From contig JAJOZX010002581.1 of the NCBI GenBank assembly GCA_023014485.1, forward strand, positions 186,001 to 250,000: a stretch of 64,000 nt of DNA. The letters are read 5' to 3'. This document shows, piece after piece, positions 53,290-63,283 of this stretch. The stretch is from Bathynomus jamesi (lineage: Eukaryota; Arthropoda; Malacostraca; Isopoda; Cirolanidae). A program made the translations under genes and the position numbers. The notes below the pieces were generated by a model that saw only the letters and a program-made list of their open reading frames with translations, was not told the origin of the DNA and did no database searches. The first letter of the stretch is position 1; each line of letters begins with the position of its first letter.

Positions 53290-54010
53290 TATTTTAGAGA
53301 CACGTGGATAGGGTTGGCCGTTGTTGTTGGTCTCTTCTTTCTCCTCTTCAGAGATGCTACCGTTGGAGGTGATGGTGTACTCAGTTGTGGCACATGCGAG
53401 ACATGCTACAAGTCTTTTGTCCTATTCAGATTTCCTATCAATGTTTTGGGAACATTTATTTGTTGTAGTCTTTCTTTAATATGCTTCCATCCTGATGTTT
53501 TGAGGGCCTGTCTCACTTTCTCACCAGATCATGGACAATGTCAACGATGTTCGATCCCTGTACCCTTGTTCCTTCAAGAACGACCTCGCCTGTATCGGTC
53601 CACTGTATGACGGGATCCTCACTCGATAGATTATAAAGACTTAAACCTTTATTCCTCAACGTATGTGGGAGACTGCTTTTTAATACATGTTCGATGTGTT
53701 GCGTTCCGTTATTCTTTGGTTGGTCATCTCTAACGTCGGCCTCAGATCCTATGTCGCCATGCTCATCGTTGCTCGCGCTGTGTCTAATTACCACGGGGAT
53801 CTCTGTCTGATCCTTATAATCTAAGTACTCATGAAGAAATTTCTGCAGAACCTCTTGGTATAAGTTCCTTTTCTCATCAGGTGACTTTTCACTGTTTTAA
53901 TAGGTCTATCAATTCGCTTCCGATTCTTTTAAGCCTGCTTTTACGGGGTTCTAGAACCGTGTCTGGACTCTGAACTTTGCAGTGCGGAATCACTACCACT
54001 TTCTTCATTA
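53290..54010 (-). pseudogene. Polinton conserved small gene, broken
   Basis: Minus strand. A start near 54008 gives VVVIPHCKVQSP and SRLKRIGSELIDLL, then stops near 53890. The best preserved part (53794-53513) includes LPHTLRNKGLSLYNL and a GEVVLEGTRVQGSNIVD block, a pattern seen in a conserved Polinton protein of unknown role. It continues in another frame to GWKHIKERLQQINVPKTLIG (near 53440). The gene ends at the integrase start. Confidence 0.6.
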
Positions 54011-54021
54011 TATTAATCTAG

Positions 54022-54297
54022 TCAGTAAAGGTCCCCAAACTGAAAATAAGATGGGGAGGAATGATCCCCCTCTTTGTACAATAATTCGCTTTTTCTTCCC
54101 CACAGTTTGACTTTACGAGCGAGCGCAGTATTATGTTCTTGTGTAACGACGTAGCGAGCCTCTGAGGGGATTTCATTGGTACAACATTTTATAACATTAA
54201 GGCAGATTTCACAGATGCATTTTAAAAAGTCCGAGTCGATATTTTTAACAAACATCTGCTGCAATGCCCGGGGCATCGATAGATTTTTATAATTCAC
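54022..54297 (-). CDS. Polinton small conserved protein, 91 aa
   Basis: Minus strand, open frame located between the ATPase and the broken small gene. It contains SDFLKCICEICLNVI followed by a basic stretch. A short protein with a KCICECxLN-type motif is frequent in Polintons at this place, function unknown. No disruption is visible in this one, though the C terminus may be altered. Confidence 0.55.
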   Translation of the reverse strand: MNYKNLSMPRALQQMFVKNIDSDFLKCICEICLNVIKCCTNEIPSEARYVVTQEHNTALARKVKLWGRKSELLYKEGDHSSPSYFQFGDLY

Positions 54298-54315
54298 GGT
54301 ATTTCTTTAGCCTAC

Positions 54316-54951
54316 TTATCCTGGAATATGCACCGTTTCAGGCTCGTTTGGGAATATATTCATTCTTAGAAGCACCCTAAACGTGTTTCGTTGGTGAAGG
54401 TCACAAAGCAAATATCCGTAACGTAGACTTGAAGCTTCTTTATAAACTTCCAAAAACGCCTTACGTTCATTCGGGAACATTTGATTGGCTAATACCCCAA
54501 TTTGTGACACATCTCTACGTTGCGTGAATAAGACTAGATATTGTGCATTTAACGACACATCACGCATGTATCTATTTTTGAAAAATAGATTCTGATGGAT
54601 AAAGAATACGCTCATGTTAAGATGATGGGAGAACACTGTAAATGTTTCGGCAAACGTTTTATCCATTTCCATCATGAGATCGTCAATTGCAGTGACTGTA
54701 TGCTCATTTCCCTTTAACGAATTAACGTCATATACGCCTTTGTGGAACAAAATATCATCTTGGTACTCGTTGAACACTGACTGGTACGTCGAATAGCACC
54801 ATATTACTTTAAGCACAAATTTTGAGAACATCTCTCCCTAATCTTTAATAATTTTAAGCATAAACACAGTTTTACCACATCCTGTAGGGCCAGATATAAT
54901 ACACGTGGACGAACTCGTGAACCTGAATTTTTCTACAGATTCCATCTCTAA
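54316..54951 (-). pseudogene. ATP: Polinton DNA-packaging ATPase (A32/FtsK-HerA type)
   Basis: Minus strand, start near 54945. Walker A is GPTGCGKT at about 54877-54900. An in-frame TAG near 54838 follows, then the frame 54831-54316 is open. Walker B is TVTAIDDLMME. Later blocks FIHQNLFF and YLVLFTQRRD correspond to sensor/arginine regions of the family. The enzyme pumps DNA into the capsid. One nonsense mutation is the only defect seen. It diverges from the polymerase gene across about 50 bases. Confidence 0.85.
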
Positions 54952-55000
54952 CACGTCGCACCCCTAAGTAGAACATTTACAAAATATAATAAAACTTTAA
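54952..55000. promoter_or_regulatory. Short divergent intergenic region of Polinton
   Basis: AT-rich ~50 bases between the minus-strand ATPase and plus-strand polymerase genes, so both promoters should lie here or in the flanking codons. No clear TATA box could be fixed. Confidence 0.35.
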
Positions 55001-57557
55001 GTGATGTTCCTTATATTCTACAATCTTGTTTTTCTCTTTTTCCACAGAACCGTGAATGACGACGATGTACAGCACCCCATCGTCGGTATTACAGATAACC
55101 ACGATGACACTGTAGTTGTAGTTACAGACTCCGGCCCCGCTAACGAACCCTCACCAGCGACACCACCACGTGGCAGTTCAAAGCGGAGGCACGATGATGA
55201 AGAACCTTCCATGTCAGGTATAAAACGTGCCATGAGTGCACCGGTTGCTAGACCCCCAGTAATAGAGCCCCAGCCCTCTACGTCTTACGACACAACTTCC
55301 ACACTAGCTCCCTCTTCAATTAAATTTGTACCCCCTCGTTCCTGTTCAATTCCGGGTACATCCTCCACACCAGCAGCTTCTCGTTCTGTAGAGGAAGATA
55401 TAACATTCGAACTGGTGCGCACCGCTAACCCCACCCCGGCCCTGACTAGAAATCGGTATATAGTCAGGATTGACCCTGGAGCCCTGTATAGCAACGGTGT
55501 TGAACACGGATTGCGGCGCGTAGTTGAACGTATTTTGGAGTTTGCCCTTCAGAACAGCGAAGAACGTGAAGTCCGGACGAGGTTGTCCTTCGGGTTCGGG
55601 TCAGTTGACGGGGAAGTAGATGATTTTTGGGTAGTAATACCATTCAGACGCTTGGCCGATGTAGACATAGAATATATCTTGGGCCGTATAATGTAGGCCT
55701 TTGAAAGTAGTACAACCTTCAATATGAACACCTTCACGGTAGATATTGACAGAATATTCCGTGTTGCGGGTCATAGTGCCACACCTTATACTCTTAACTT
55801 CAATTCTCAGGCTATTTACAGAAAGCATATAAACGCCGAGCGTGGTTGCGGCTTTATAGCAGTAGTCTTAGCCCATATATTTACTGTACTAAATACCCGG
55901 TCAAAAATATTTGGTTGCCTACGGTTGTGCAGCGTGCTCGTAAACTGGCTTCAGATTGTAAGCTTGAGTTTGAGTGTAATATGGGTCCTGAAGAGCTGAG
56001 AAGGGTAGAGCAGGAAATGAATGTTCATATAGTTGTATTTGGAATGGATGATCGTTGTAGGACTGTGTATGTTTTTAAAAGCTGTGTCAGAAATCGTACA
56101 AGCCCTCTACTTATTTTAGGATTGTCAGGAACAACGTATCTCCCCATCCACAATATAAGGGACCTTTACGCGAGTTATGATAAAAGTTGAAAATATGGAC
56201 GGCATCATGATTTGTGTAAGGCATGTCTCGAGTTTGCGTTTGATATAGTGAAACATTGTAAGGAATGTCACATGATTTGTGAGCAGTGTAAAAGCTCCAA
56301 ATGTGATAGCCGTGTAGTTGAAGCTGAGAAGAGGGAATGTAATGTGTGTAGACGTACATTTTTCAATAATAAATGCTTTGACCTCTATAAGTCAATTGGC
56401 ATTTGCAGGAAAACGAGAATGTGGTATGTTTCATATGATGGAAATTGGGGTAAGTTTGAGCATAAATGCGATGAAATTCACTGTTCTACATATCATGGAA
56501 AATATAAGGCGGACTGAGTAAAGCATGTATGTTATATGAAAGATGCTAAGCCTAAAACTAAACCCTGTATAACCGTGTACTACGATATAGAAACTTACAC
56601 AAACCCTAAAACCAGAGGTTATTCCACATCTACTTGTAAGCCAGACTATCTGCGATGAGGTTTAGTGTGATGAATGTCACAAATGTGGTAAACGGACAAA
56701 CGTCTTTAAAAAGATCGCACACGACAATCCTGTGAGGGTCTTTGTGTCCTATATTGTCAAGTTAGCGGACAAGTTAAAAAAAATGACTGTATATTCTTGC
56801 CCATAACGGGGCAAAATTTGACACAGTTCCTTTATATGGAACTGCTTGAACACGAGTCATCGGAGATATTTACAGGCGACCCCTTGAAAAGGGGAAACAA
56901 ACTTATACAAATGCAGATAAGAGGTAATGTTCAGTTTAAAGATACTTTATGTTTCACACCTTGTAAACTTGGCCAAGCTACCCAAGGTGATGGGTGTAGC
57001 CGCCGAAGTTTCAAAAGGGTATTTCCCTTAAACTTTCCTCACTAGCGACACTTTAAATTACGTAGAACTATCTATCCCCAAACAATACTTTAACTACACC
57101 AACATGAGTGGTTGTGAGCGTGAAGATTTTGACCGCTACTGCAACAGTTTTAATGAAACTAATCCTTATAATATACAGTACTGGCCAAATTATTAGGAAT
57201 TTTTTTTAAATTTCATTTTTTGGTATAAAATGTTAAATTAAACCAATTTTAAACGTTGAAAAGTTATTTATTTCTACACAAGAATACATGGTCATTATTT
57301 AGCAATAGTTTAGTACTTAGTTTGACCAACTTAGCTGCCATAATGGCTGCGACACGCTTCGGCATGCCATGAATCAATTTTTTGCATAATTCTTTAGTCG
57401 AACGAAGCGTGTTTGTTCGTCAGTTGTCGTTTGGTTGTCGTGCGATGCGGGTGTGTTTCTCTTTCTTTTACGTGTCATTGTAACTACCGTTTAATTTAAA
57501 TAGTGTATTTACCCAATTTCGGCAATTATTTGTTACAGTTTTTAAGTGAATTTGAAA

Positions 57558-58775
57558 ATGGGGCGAAAGAATGACTTGAGTCCACGGAAAATTGGGCAAA
57601 TACAGGTTTTATTAACTTCTTCTACATTTAAACAAAAGGAAATCGCTGCCAAACTCCATGTTTCACCACAGTCAGTACTTCGTATTAAGAAAAAAATGGT
57701 ATTTGGAGAAAATGTAGGCCCAAAAGGGTTGGAAGATGCCGCAGAAAAAGGGTAACGACTCCAAGAACTGATAGACAGATTGCAATTTTGTCTCTTAGAA
57801 ATAGAAGAGCTACTTGCAAAAACATTTCCAGTAGTCTAGCGGCTGATGGCATCAATATTAGTCGTAGAACAGTCAACAGGAGGCTTCTAACTGCCGGCTT
57901 CAAAGCCTACCGCCCAAGGAAGAAGCCCAGGCTCACTGAGGCTATGAAGAAGGCACGTTTTGCATGGGCAAAGAACACATTAACTGGACTAGTGAGGATT
58001 GGGAACAGGTAAGAATAATATTTAACATTAAATAGAATGTTAATACAGTAAATACAGTATGCATAGACGTGTATTTACAGTACGTGATAAAACTGCAGTA
58101 AAATATCTGTAAAGCAGCAAGTCATACTGTACTTCGTTTTAGCTGTACTTCATACGCTATGCACTGACTCTTTCACAGGGCTTTCTTTGATTGCAGGTGG
58201 TGTTCTCCGATGAGTCAACGATTGCCGTGCTTGACGATCGTGTTCAAAGTGTAAGAAGGAGGCCTGGAGAAGAATTTTTGCCTGAGTGTCTGATGAAAAC
58301 GGTGAAATTTCCACAAAAGATCATGGTTTGGGGAGCAATTTCTGTGCATGGAACTAGTCGTTTGAGCATTGTTGAGGGGAATATGAACCAAGTCAAGTAT
58401 ATAGAAGTACTAAGAAGACGTCTACTGCCTCAAATAAGGGAATGGTATGGTAATAGACGTTGGATTTTTCAACAAGACTCAGCTCCATGCCACACGGCAA
58501 AGTCGGTTAAAAAATGGTGTCATGAAAATAGTGTTCGGTTGCTCCCATGGGCTGGAAATTCTCCAGACATGAACCCAATCGAAAGTTTATGGTGTATTTT
58601 AAAGGACGTAATCCATGAAACGCCGATAACAACAAAACATCAACTCATAGAGCGACTTATTCAAGTCTGGTTTCACTCTACACGTATTAAGGAATTATGC
58701 AAAAAATTGATTCATGGCATGCCGAAGCGTGTCGCAGCCCTTAAGGCAGCTAAGGGGGGTCAAACTAAGTACTAA
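57558..58775 (+). pseudogene. Tc1 transposase with one intron, two frameshifts
   Basis: Start ATG at 57558 (MGRKNDLSPRKIG). The first HTH lies at 57600-57720, a frameshift near 57752, then the second HTH with ISRRTVNRRLLTAG. A further frameshift near 57978 precedes NWTSEDWEQ. An intron (58009-58196) ends with the acceptor GATTGCAG. Exon 2 carries VVFSDES (first Asp), QQDSAPCHTAK (second Asp) and NPIESLW (Glu), spacing as DD34E. C terminus at 58775. Catalytic residues are all present; only the frameshifts inactivate it. Confidence 0.85.
58009..58196 (+). other. Intron in Tc1 transposase
   Basis: GTAAGAATA donor after GAACAG and TTTGATTGCAG acceptor, joining WEQ to VVFSDES in phase. 188 bp. 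Confidence 0.8.
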
Positions 58776-60904
58776 ACTATTGCTAAATAATGACCATGTA
58801 TTCTTGTGTAGAAATAAATAACTTTTCAACGTTTAAAATTGGTTTAATTTAACATTTTATACCAAAAAATGAAATTTTTAAAAATTCCTAATAATTTGGC
58901 CAGTACTGTAACTGATGAATGTGAGCGTTATTACGTGAATGATATGCGCGTGCTTAGAGTATGTTTCCAGACCTTTAGAAGGATATACATAAACCGTTTC
59001 AACTGCGATCCGCTGCAAGTCGCAACCACAATCGCCTCATTGTGTTTTACTGTGTTCAAGAACAATTTTATGCCTAAAGACACCTTAGCAGTCATTCACA
59101 GAAACAACCCTCGCAGTTATGGACACAAGGCTATTGACTGGCTCATACACATACAGCAGCAGACTGGAGTATAAATAAAACACGCCCACAACACGGAAGA
59201 AGTACCCAGTAAGGTCAATGGTCGTGTTTTTTGGGTTGATGGTCTAAGCGAACACCGTGCCACTGGTGAGAAGACTGTGTACTCCTTTAACGGTTGCTGG
59301 TGGCATGGATGCCCACGTCCTGAGTGTGGAATCGTAGGAGATATCCACGGTAGATCTCCTGTCGACAGTCTTGCATGGACCCGCACCCGTGATCAGCTTA
59401 TAGGTACCCAGTTCACTCACAAGAGCTTGTGCGAGCATGAGTATGATGCACGGATGGAAACGGATGGACAGTATCGTGAAGAAATAAACACGATCAAGCG
59501 TTCAATGGTGCTGGACCCTCTGAAATGCGGAGATAGCTTGTTCGGAGGGCGTACAAACCCATTCAAGCTATACTTTCCGCCTACGGAGGGCGTGAAACTC
59601 CATTACTACGACTTCTGTTCTTTATATCCCTACGTGATGAAGAACAATCCGTACCCCGTAGGTGCACCTGAAAGACTGGTGGAACCTGACCTGCCCACCA
59701 TTGAGGCGTTCTCAACAAATTTGAATAATTACTATTTCGGTCTTTCTTTCGTAGACGTGCTCCCCCCTCGCGATTTGTGGATGCCGATCTTACCCATCGT
59801 TATTGATCACAAACTCATGTTTCCTCTGTGCGTGAAGTGCGCAGAGAAGAATAATGGGTCATGGAATCACACAACCAACCAACAGAAGATCAGAGGTGTA
59901 TATACAAGTCCTGAGCTGTCCCTAGCAGTCCGCCATGGTTACAGAATATTGAATATATATGAGGTGTGGAGGTTTCAGAAGCTACCCAACCTTTTCACGC
60001 CGTATATAAATACTTTTCTGAAGGATAAGGTGGAAGCATCTGGCTACCCGCGAGGGGTTGAGAGCGAGGGTGAAAAATCGGCTTATATTCAGTGTTACCG
60101 TGACCGTGAAGGGATACAACTTCACCGGGCCCAAATTGTTAAGAACCCTGGCAAGCGCTTTAGTGCAAAGTTAAGCATAACTAGTCTTTGGGCAAGTTTG
60201 CACAGAATACAGTTAAGGGGAACGTTCATTTGGCCCAAAGTTATAACGAGGTGTGGAATTATGCCAATGCCCCCGATAAAGGGGTTATGGAGATTGTGAA
60301 TGTTGGTAACACGTACATAATAAAGTACAACATCACCGAATTGGCCACAGATACTTCACGTGTTACAAACATACCTGTAGCCAGCTTCACAACGGCATAC
60401 GGACGCATCAAGCTTTGGAGATTACTGCACTCTCATGGGCGGAGGGTGCTGTACGTTGACACAGATAGCTTAATATTCAGAGAGAGGGAGGGCGAATACA
60501 TGCCCCCAATTGGGGAATTCCTCGGAGAGTTGACTGACGAGATCAGCGATGAGTATGGTGATAGTGCATACGCTGACTCCTTTGTATCAACAGGGCCGAA
60601 AACGTATGGGGTGCGGGTGAGGGTGGGGAAAGGGCTGAAATATATCATGAAGGCGAAGGGCATCACGCTTAACCTGGCAAACCGACTAGTCGTTGACTTT
60701 GACTCGTTGAAGGAGCTAGTGTGTTTAGAAGATGAGGGTGACCAACCTCCCCAACTGACTGCAGGACCCCACAATTTTTGGGCACAGAAACTGCGGTGTG
60801 TGAAGGAACTTAGGGGCACAAAGGTGTGTCGTAACACCTATAGGAAACGTTACCAGGTGCCTGACACCTCTAATACCGTACCCTTTTGGTACCATAGTAA
60901 CTGA

Positions 60905-60992
60905 ATGTTATACATGTCTATTGTTAACGATATGTTTATTTATTACGTAGATTTGAATATGTAAATGTTTCAATTAGTGTCTCATTTTCTCC

Positions 60993-61029
<37 letters not shown>

Positions 61030-61319
61030 ATGTACAGGAAAAATGTCCTAAGCCCCGCCCACTGTAAGGTCAATCAAATGGTCACGTGTATCCTGCTACT
61101 ACCTGGGCATATCTCTACCCCTGCGTGCTCAGTTGGCAGCTGCAAGCCCTGGATCTCTGACGTATATTTGAAGAATCCTCACGTAGACGAAAAATAGTGA
61201 TGACTACTTTTGATATTGCGCGTTCGACGTTTATGAAGTGGTTTCGATAAAGTCGGAAGATGTGGTGAATACTGAAAGGTGGCCTAGCCCCCCCCTCCTT
61301 TGAGATTTTTAAGGCTACA
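60905..61319 (+). other. No recognised gene; (GT)n at 60994-61026
   Basis: Spacer after PolB with a 33-base GT array. A 67-codon frame through the array is not called. Confidence 0.5.
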
Positions 61320-61787
61320 TTGAACCGCGCGAAGCTTGAGGAACAAGATGTTCAAATACTCTATGGATATTCTGGCGAGAGCATTGCCGGGTTTCGCGGC
61401 ACAAACGCTGTAATGGACTACGTTGTAGGGCTAAACTGTATAAAAGCGTACATATACCGTGAGGCGAAAGAAACAACGCGTGCAGAAGAGAAGCAACGCG
61501 TATGGGTAGTGAGTCTTGTTGATGAGTGGTGTGACAGGCGGTATTATGGCATGCTGCATCATACCGAGTACGCGTACACTGCGGCTGAGAATGTAAACCT
61601 TGTTATCATGGACAAGCTGAAGTACTTTTATCACTACATTCATATATATCATAACGAGGTTCGCTGTGAGGTTGTGGCTAAAGGTCTGTGTGAGTTTTTA
61701 ATAGAATTTAGAGACGAGTATCGAATGTTAAACAAAAGGGATGAATATGGGCATATGTTTCTCTCAAATAGTGCGCCGGATTGTTAA
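61320..61787 (+). CDS. Polinton-associated hypothetical protein 1
   Basis: Open frame of about 155 codons without an ATG at its start (first in-frame ATG is at 61410), so its N terminus may be damaged. It contains RVWVVSLVDEWCDRRYYGML and several aromatic residues; no motif recognised. It lies downstream of PolB on the same strand. It could be an accessory virion or replication protein; function unknown. Confidence 0.45.
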   Translation: MNRAKLEEQDVQILYGYSGESIAGFRGTNAVMDYVVGLNCIKAYIYREAKETTRAEEKQRVWVVSLVDEWCDRRYYGMLHHTEYAYTAAENVNLVIMDKLKYFYHYIHIYHNEVRCEVVAKGLCEFLIEFRDEYRMLNKRDEYGHMFLSNSAPDC

Positions 61788-62028
61788 TGTGTTTAGTTTG
61801 TGGAAATGACTGTCTAGTGCGCATTCCGATAAAACATTAAACCGATATTGCCCCATGTATCGGAAATTGCCCGGTATAAGGGGTACAAGTACTCGCATGA
61901 TTCTTTCATGCTGGAACAAACCCGTACGCGAAACATTAATGCTTGGTATGACTCACTCCACCACACCTGTCCCCGAGCCAAACAGCGCACCGTCTGCTCA
62001 TAGTCATCTCAGAGCTTGACCTGACTGG
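61788..62028 (+). other. Decayed coding-like sequence
   Basis: Frames with PCPRAKQRTV-like and SHDSFMLEQTRTRNINAW sequence but no continuous reading. Probably part of the following gene or a lost gene. Confidence 0.25.
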
Positions 62029-62475
62029 ATGTGCACTCTCAAACAGAAAACGATGGAGCTTCCTTTGAGCAGCATTCTCAATGCCGTATACGACGTGTCC
62101 GTGGCGAAGTCATTGCGTGTGTTCAGACATAAAACCGGTGCTATTAACTATGTACTTGAAACGACTTGTAGACAAACAAACTCTGGTAAACGTAATGTTA
62201 TTTATTTAAGTGTTGAGGAGATGAATAGAGTCTTCGTGATAGTTGAGAAGTGGGGTGAGGCTCGTTATAAAATACTTGCAGGTGTAGGTACAAGAAGAAT
62301 GCATCTGATAATAACGTTCTTGTCCCCACGCGAAACCGCTTCATCCTCGACAGAATGTTTGAAATCGTTGGTTTCCGCAAACTAAAACCTATATTAGACG
62401 CACGTGTTACAGATATGATTTATTTTGATACAGTTCTTGACATACACCGCTCTGCTCGACCGGTTTATCGAATGT
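62029..62475 (+). pseudogene. Polinton-associated hypothetical protein 2, frameshifted
   Basis: Frame 62029-62310 encodes a protein with LPLSSILNAVYDVSV and EEMNRVFVIVEKWGEARYKI. A frameshift near 62310 moves the continuation (RFILDRMFEIVGFRKLKPIL) to another frame, ending with a TAG near 62475. The possible start is the ATG at 62053. No family recognised. Confidence 0.45.
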
Positions 62476-62671
62476 AGGAATGAACATGGCGAGAATAGTC
62501 TAAAGCTGGATGCTTATTTAAAAGTTTAGACTTCGAAATATCATGAACTTTGGTACAAAGGACTTGAACGGTACAGGTCAGAGCTCGCCTACAATGTTCA
62601 CTCTGAAGAGTTGTATCTTTATATAATGAGCAGCTGTTTTTACGATTTAGAATATTATTTCAACTGCCGCT
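62476..62671 (+). other. Short spacer, possible coding relic
   Basis: Contains degenerate coding-like sequence around 62520-62640 with in-frame stops. Confidence 0.25.
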
Positions 62672-63037
62672 ATGCTTTGTGAAGAAGAGTTCACGATTGA
62701 AAAGCTCGGATCGGTAAGAAAAAATCCTCGATTGGAAAGGAGTGTTTATAAACTTGAGTTTAATAATGATGATGTGGCTAACGACGCCCTCTTTGTGCGT
62801 GCTTTTGATTGTATTCTGTCCGTGTTTAAAGATAACTTGCCAACCAATTATAAGGTGGGCACAAAAATAGTATTCAACGATATGAAGGCCCTTTACATCG
62901 AGTATGGGCACCCGCACACCTTGAGTGTTGAAATGATGCTAAATCGTATTTATTGTATAGTGCAAAGCAATAATGATGTAACTGTAGAATCGATCACGTG
63001 CGAGTTTAGTATTTTAGTTAAGCGCGTTAGAACATAA
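62672..63037 (+). CDS. Polinton small protein resembling the PolB N-terminal domain
   Basis: 121 codons, first ATG at 62672. The body follows the same pattern as PolB codons encoded at about 55430-55830: a strand/helix FDCILSVFK, a VGTKIVFNDM strand, then an LSVEMMLNRIYCIVQS helix and a VTVESITCEFSI strand, against VVERILEFALQ, a VRTRLSFGFG strand, DVDIEYILGRIM and NTFTVDIDRI in PolB. I infer a stand-alone paralogue of that domain. The last codons are basic (KRVRT). No disruption visible. Confidence 0.5.
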   Translation: MLCEEEFTIEKLGSVRKNPRLERSVYKLEFNNDDVANDALFVRAFDCILSVFKDNLPTNYKVGTKIVFNDMKALYIEYGHPHTLSVEMMLNRIYCIVQSNNDVTVESITCEFSILVKRVRT

Positions 63038-63136
63038 AGTGTATGTATTTTGATTTTATATAAGTTTTGCTGTTTACATATTAATGTGTATATAGTTTTA
63101 TCTTGTACTGTTATTATTTTTTATATAAGTTTTGGT

Positions 63137-63180
<44 letters not shown>

Positions 63181-63283
63181 CCGTATTTGTTCGTACATAT
63201 AAATGGTTATATAGTTTTATCCTGTATTAATATGTGTATTTTTGCTGTATATTATTTTTGAATGTATATTTATTTATTATATA
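63038..63283. other. Right edge of Polinton; (TA)n at 63139-63178
   Basis: AT-rich. No terminal repeat matching the left side of the Polinton was found. Confidence 0.45.

Larger units (their letters stand above)
57176..58908 (+). mobile_element. Tc1 element with ~215-bp TIRs, inserted in PolB
   Basis: The ends start CAGTACTGGCCAAATTATTA and are inverted repeats over about 215 bases (57176-57392 against 58690-58908), with only scattered differences. TA duplications flank them (57174-57175, 58909-58910). The right TIR includes the last codons of the transposase. Length 1733 bp. The PolB frame is continuous across the site once removed. Confidence 0.95.
55001..60904 (+). pseudogene. PolB: Polinton protein-primed DNA polymerase B, split by Tc1 at 57176-58908
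   Basis: N-terminal acidic and Pro/Ser-rich region (55055-55400), then a conserved N-terminal domain (to about 55830). In-frame TAG at 55694. Further frameshifts follow near 55840 and 56190. A Cys-rich region (56212-56517) ends at a TGA. Exonuclease motif I is YDIETYT at about 56580, motif II HNGAKFD near 56803, and motif III YYVNDM near 58930, after the Tc1 insertion. In-frame TAA at about 59172. Motif A is YYDFCSLYPYVMK near 59605. Motif B (KL...SLWGKF) near 60170-60200 is cut by a frameshift. Motif C is YVDTDSL near 60455. The C terminus ends at 60904. It replicates the element; a splice-acceptor-like TTTTTCCACAG at 55037-55047 leaves the true start uncertain. Confidence 0.9.
49235..63037. 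mobile_element. Polinton/Maverick element, decayed, ends not found
   Basis: About 13.8 kb (12.1 kb without the inserted Tc1) holds the full Polinton gene complement: adenain-like protease, double-jelly-roll major capsid protein, pVI/pX-like core protein, penton-type minor capsid protein, retroviral-type integrase, two conserved small genes and an FtsK/A32-type packaging ATPase on the minus strand; then protein-primed DNA polymerase B and three small genes on the plus strand. The two arms diverge from a short intergenic region near 54960-55000. Terminal inverted repeats and the 6-bp duplication expected for Polintons could not be identified, so ends are probably lost or beyond eye detection. 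All genes carry disruptions. Confidence 0.9.
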
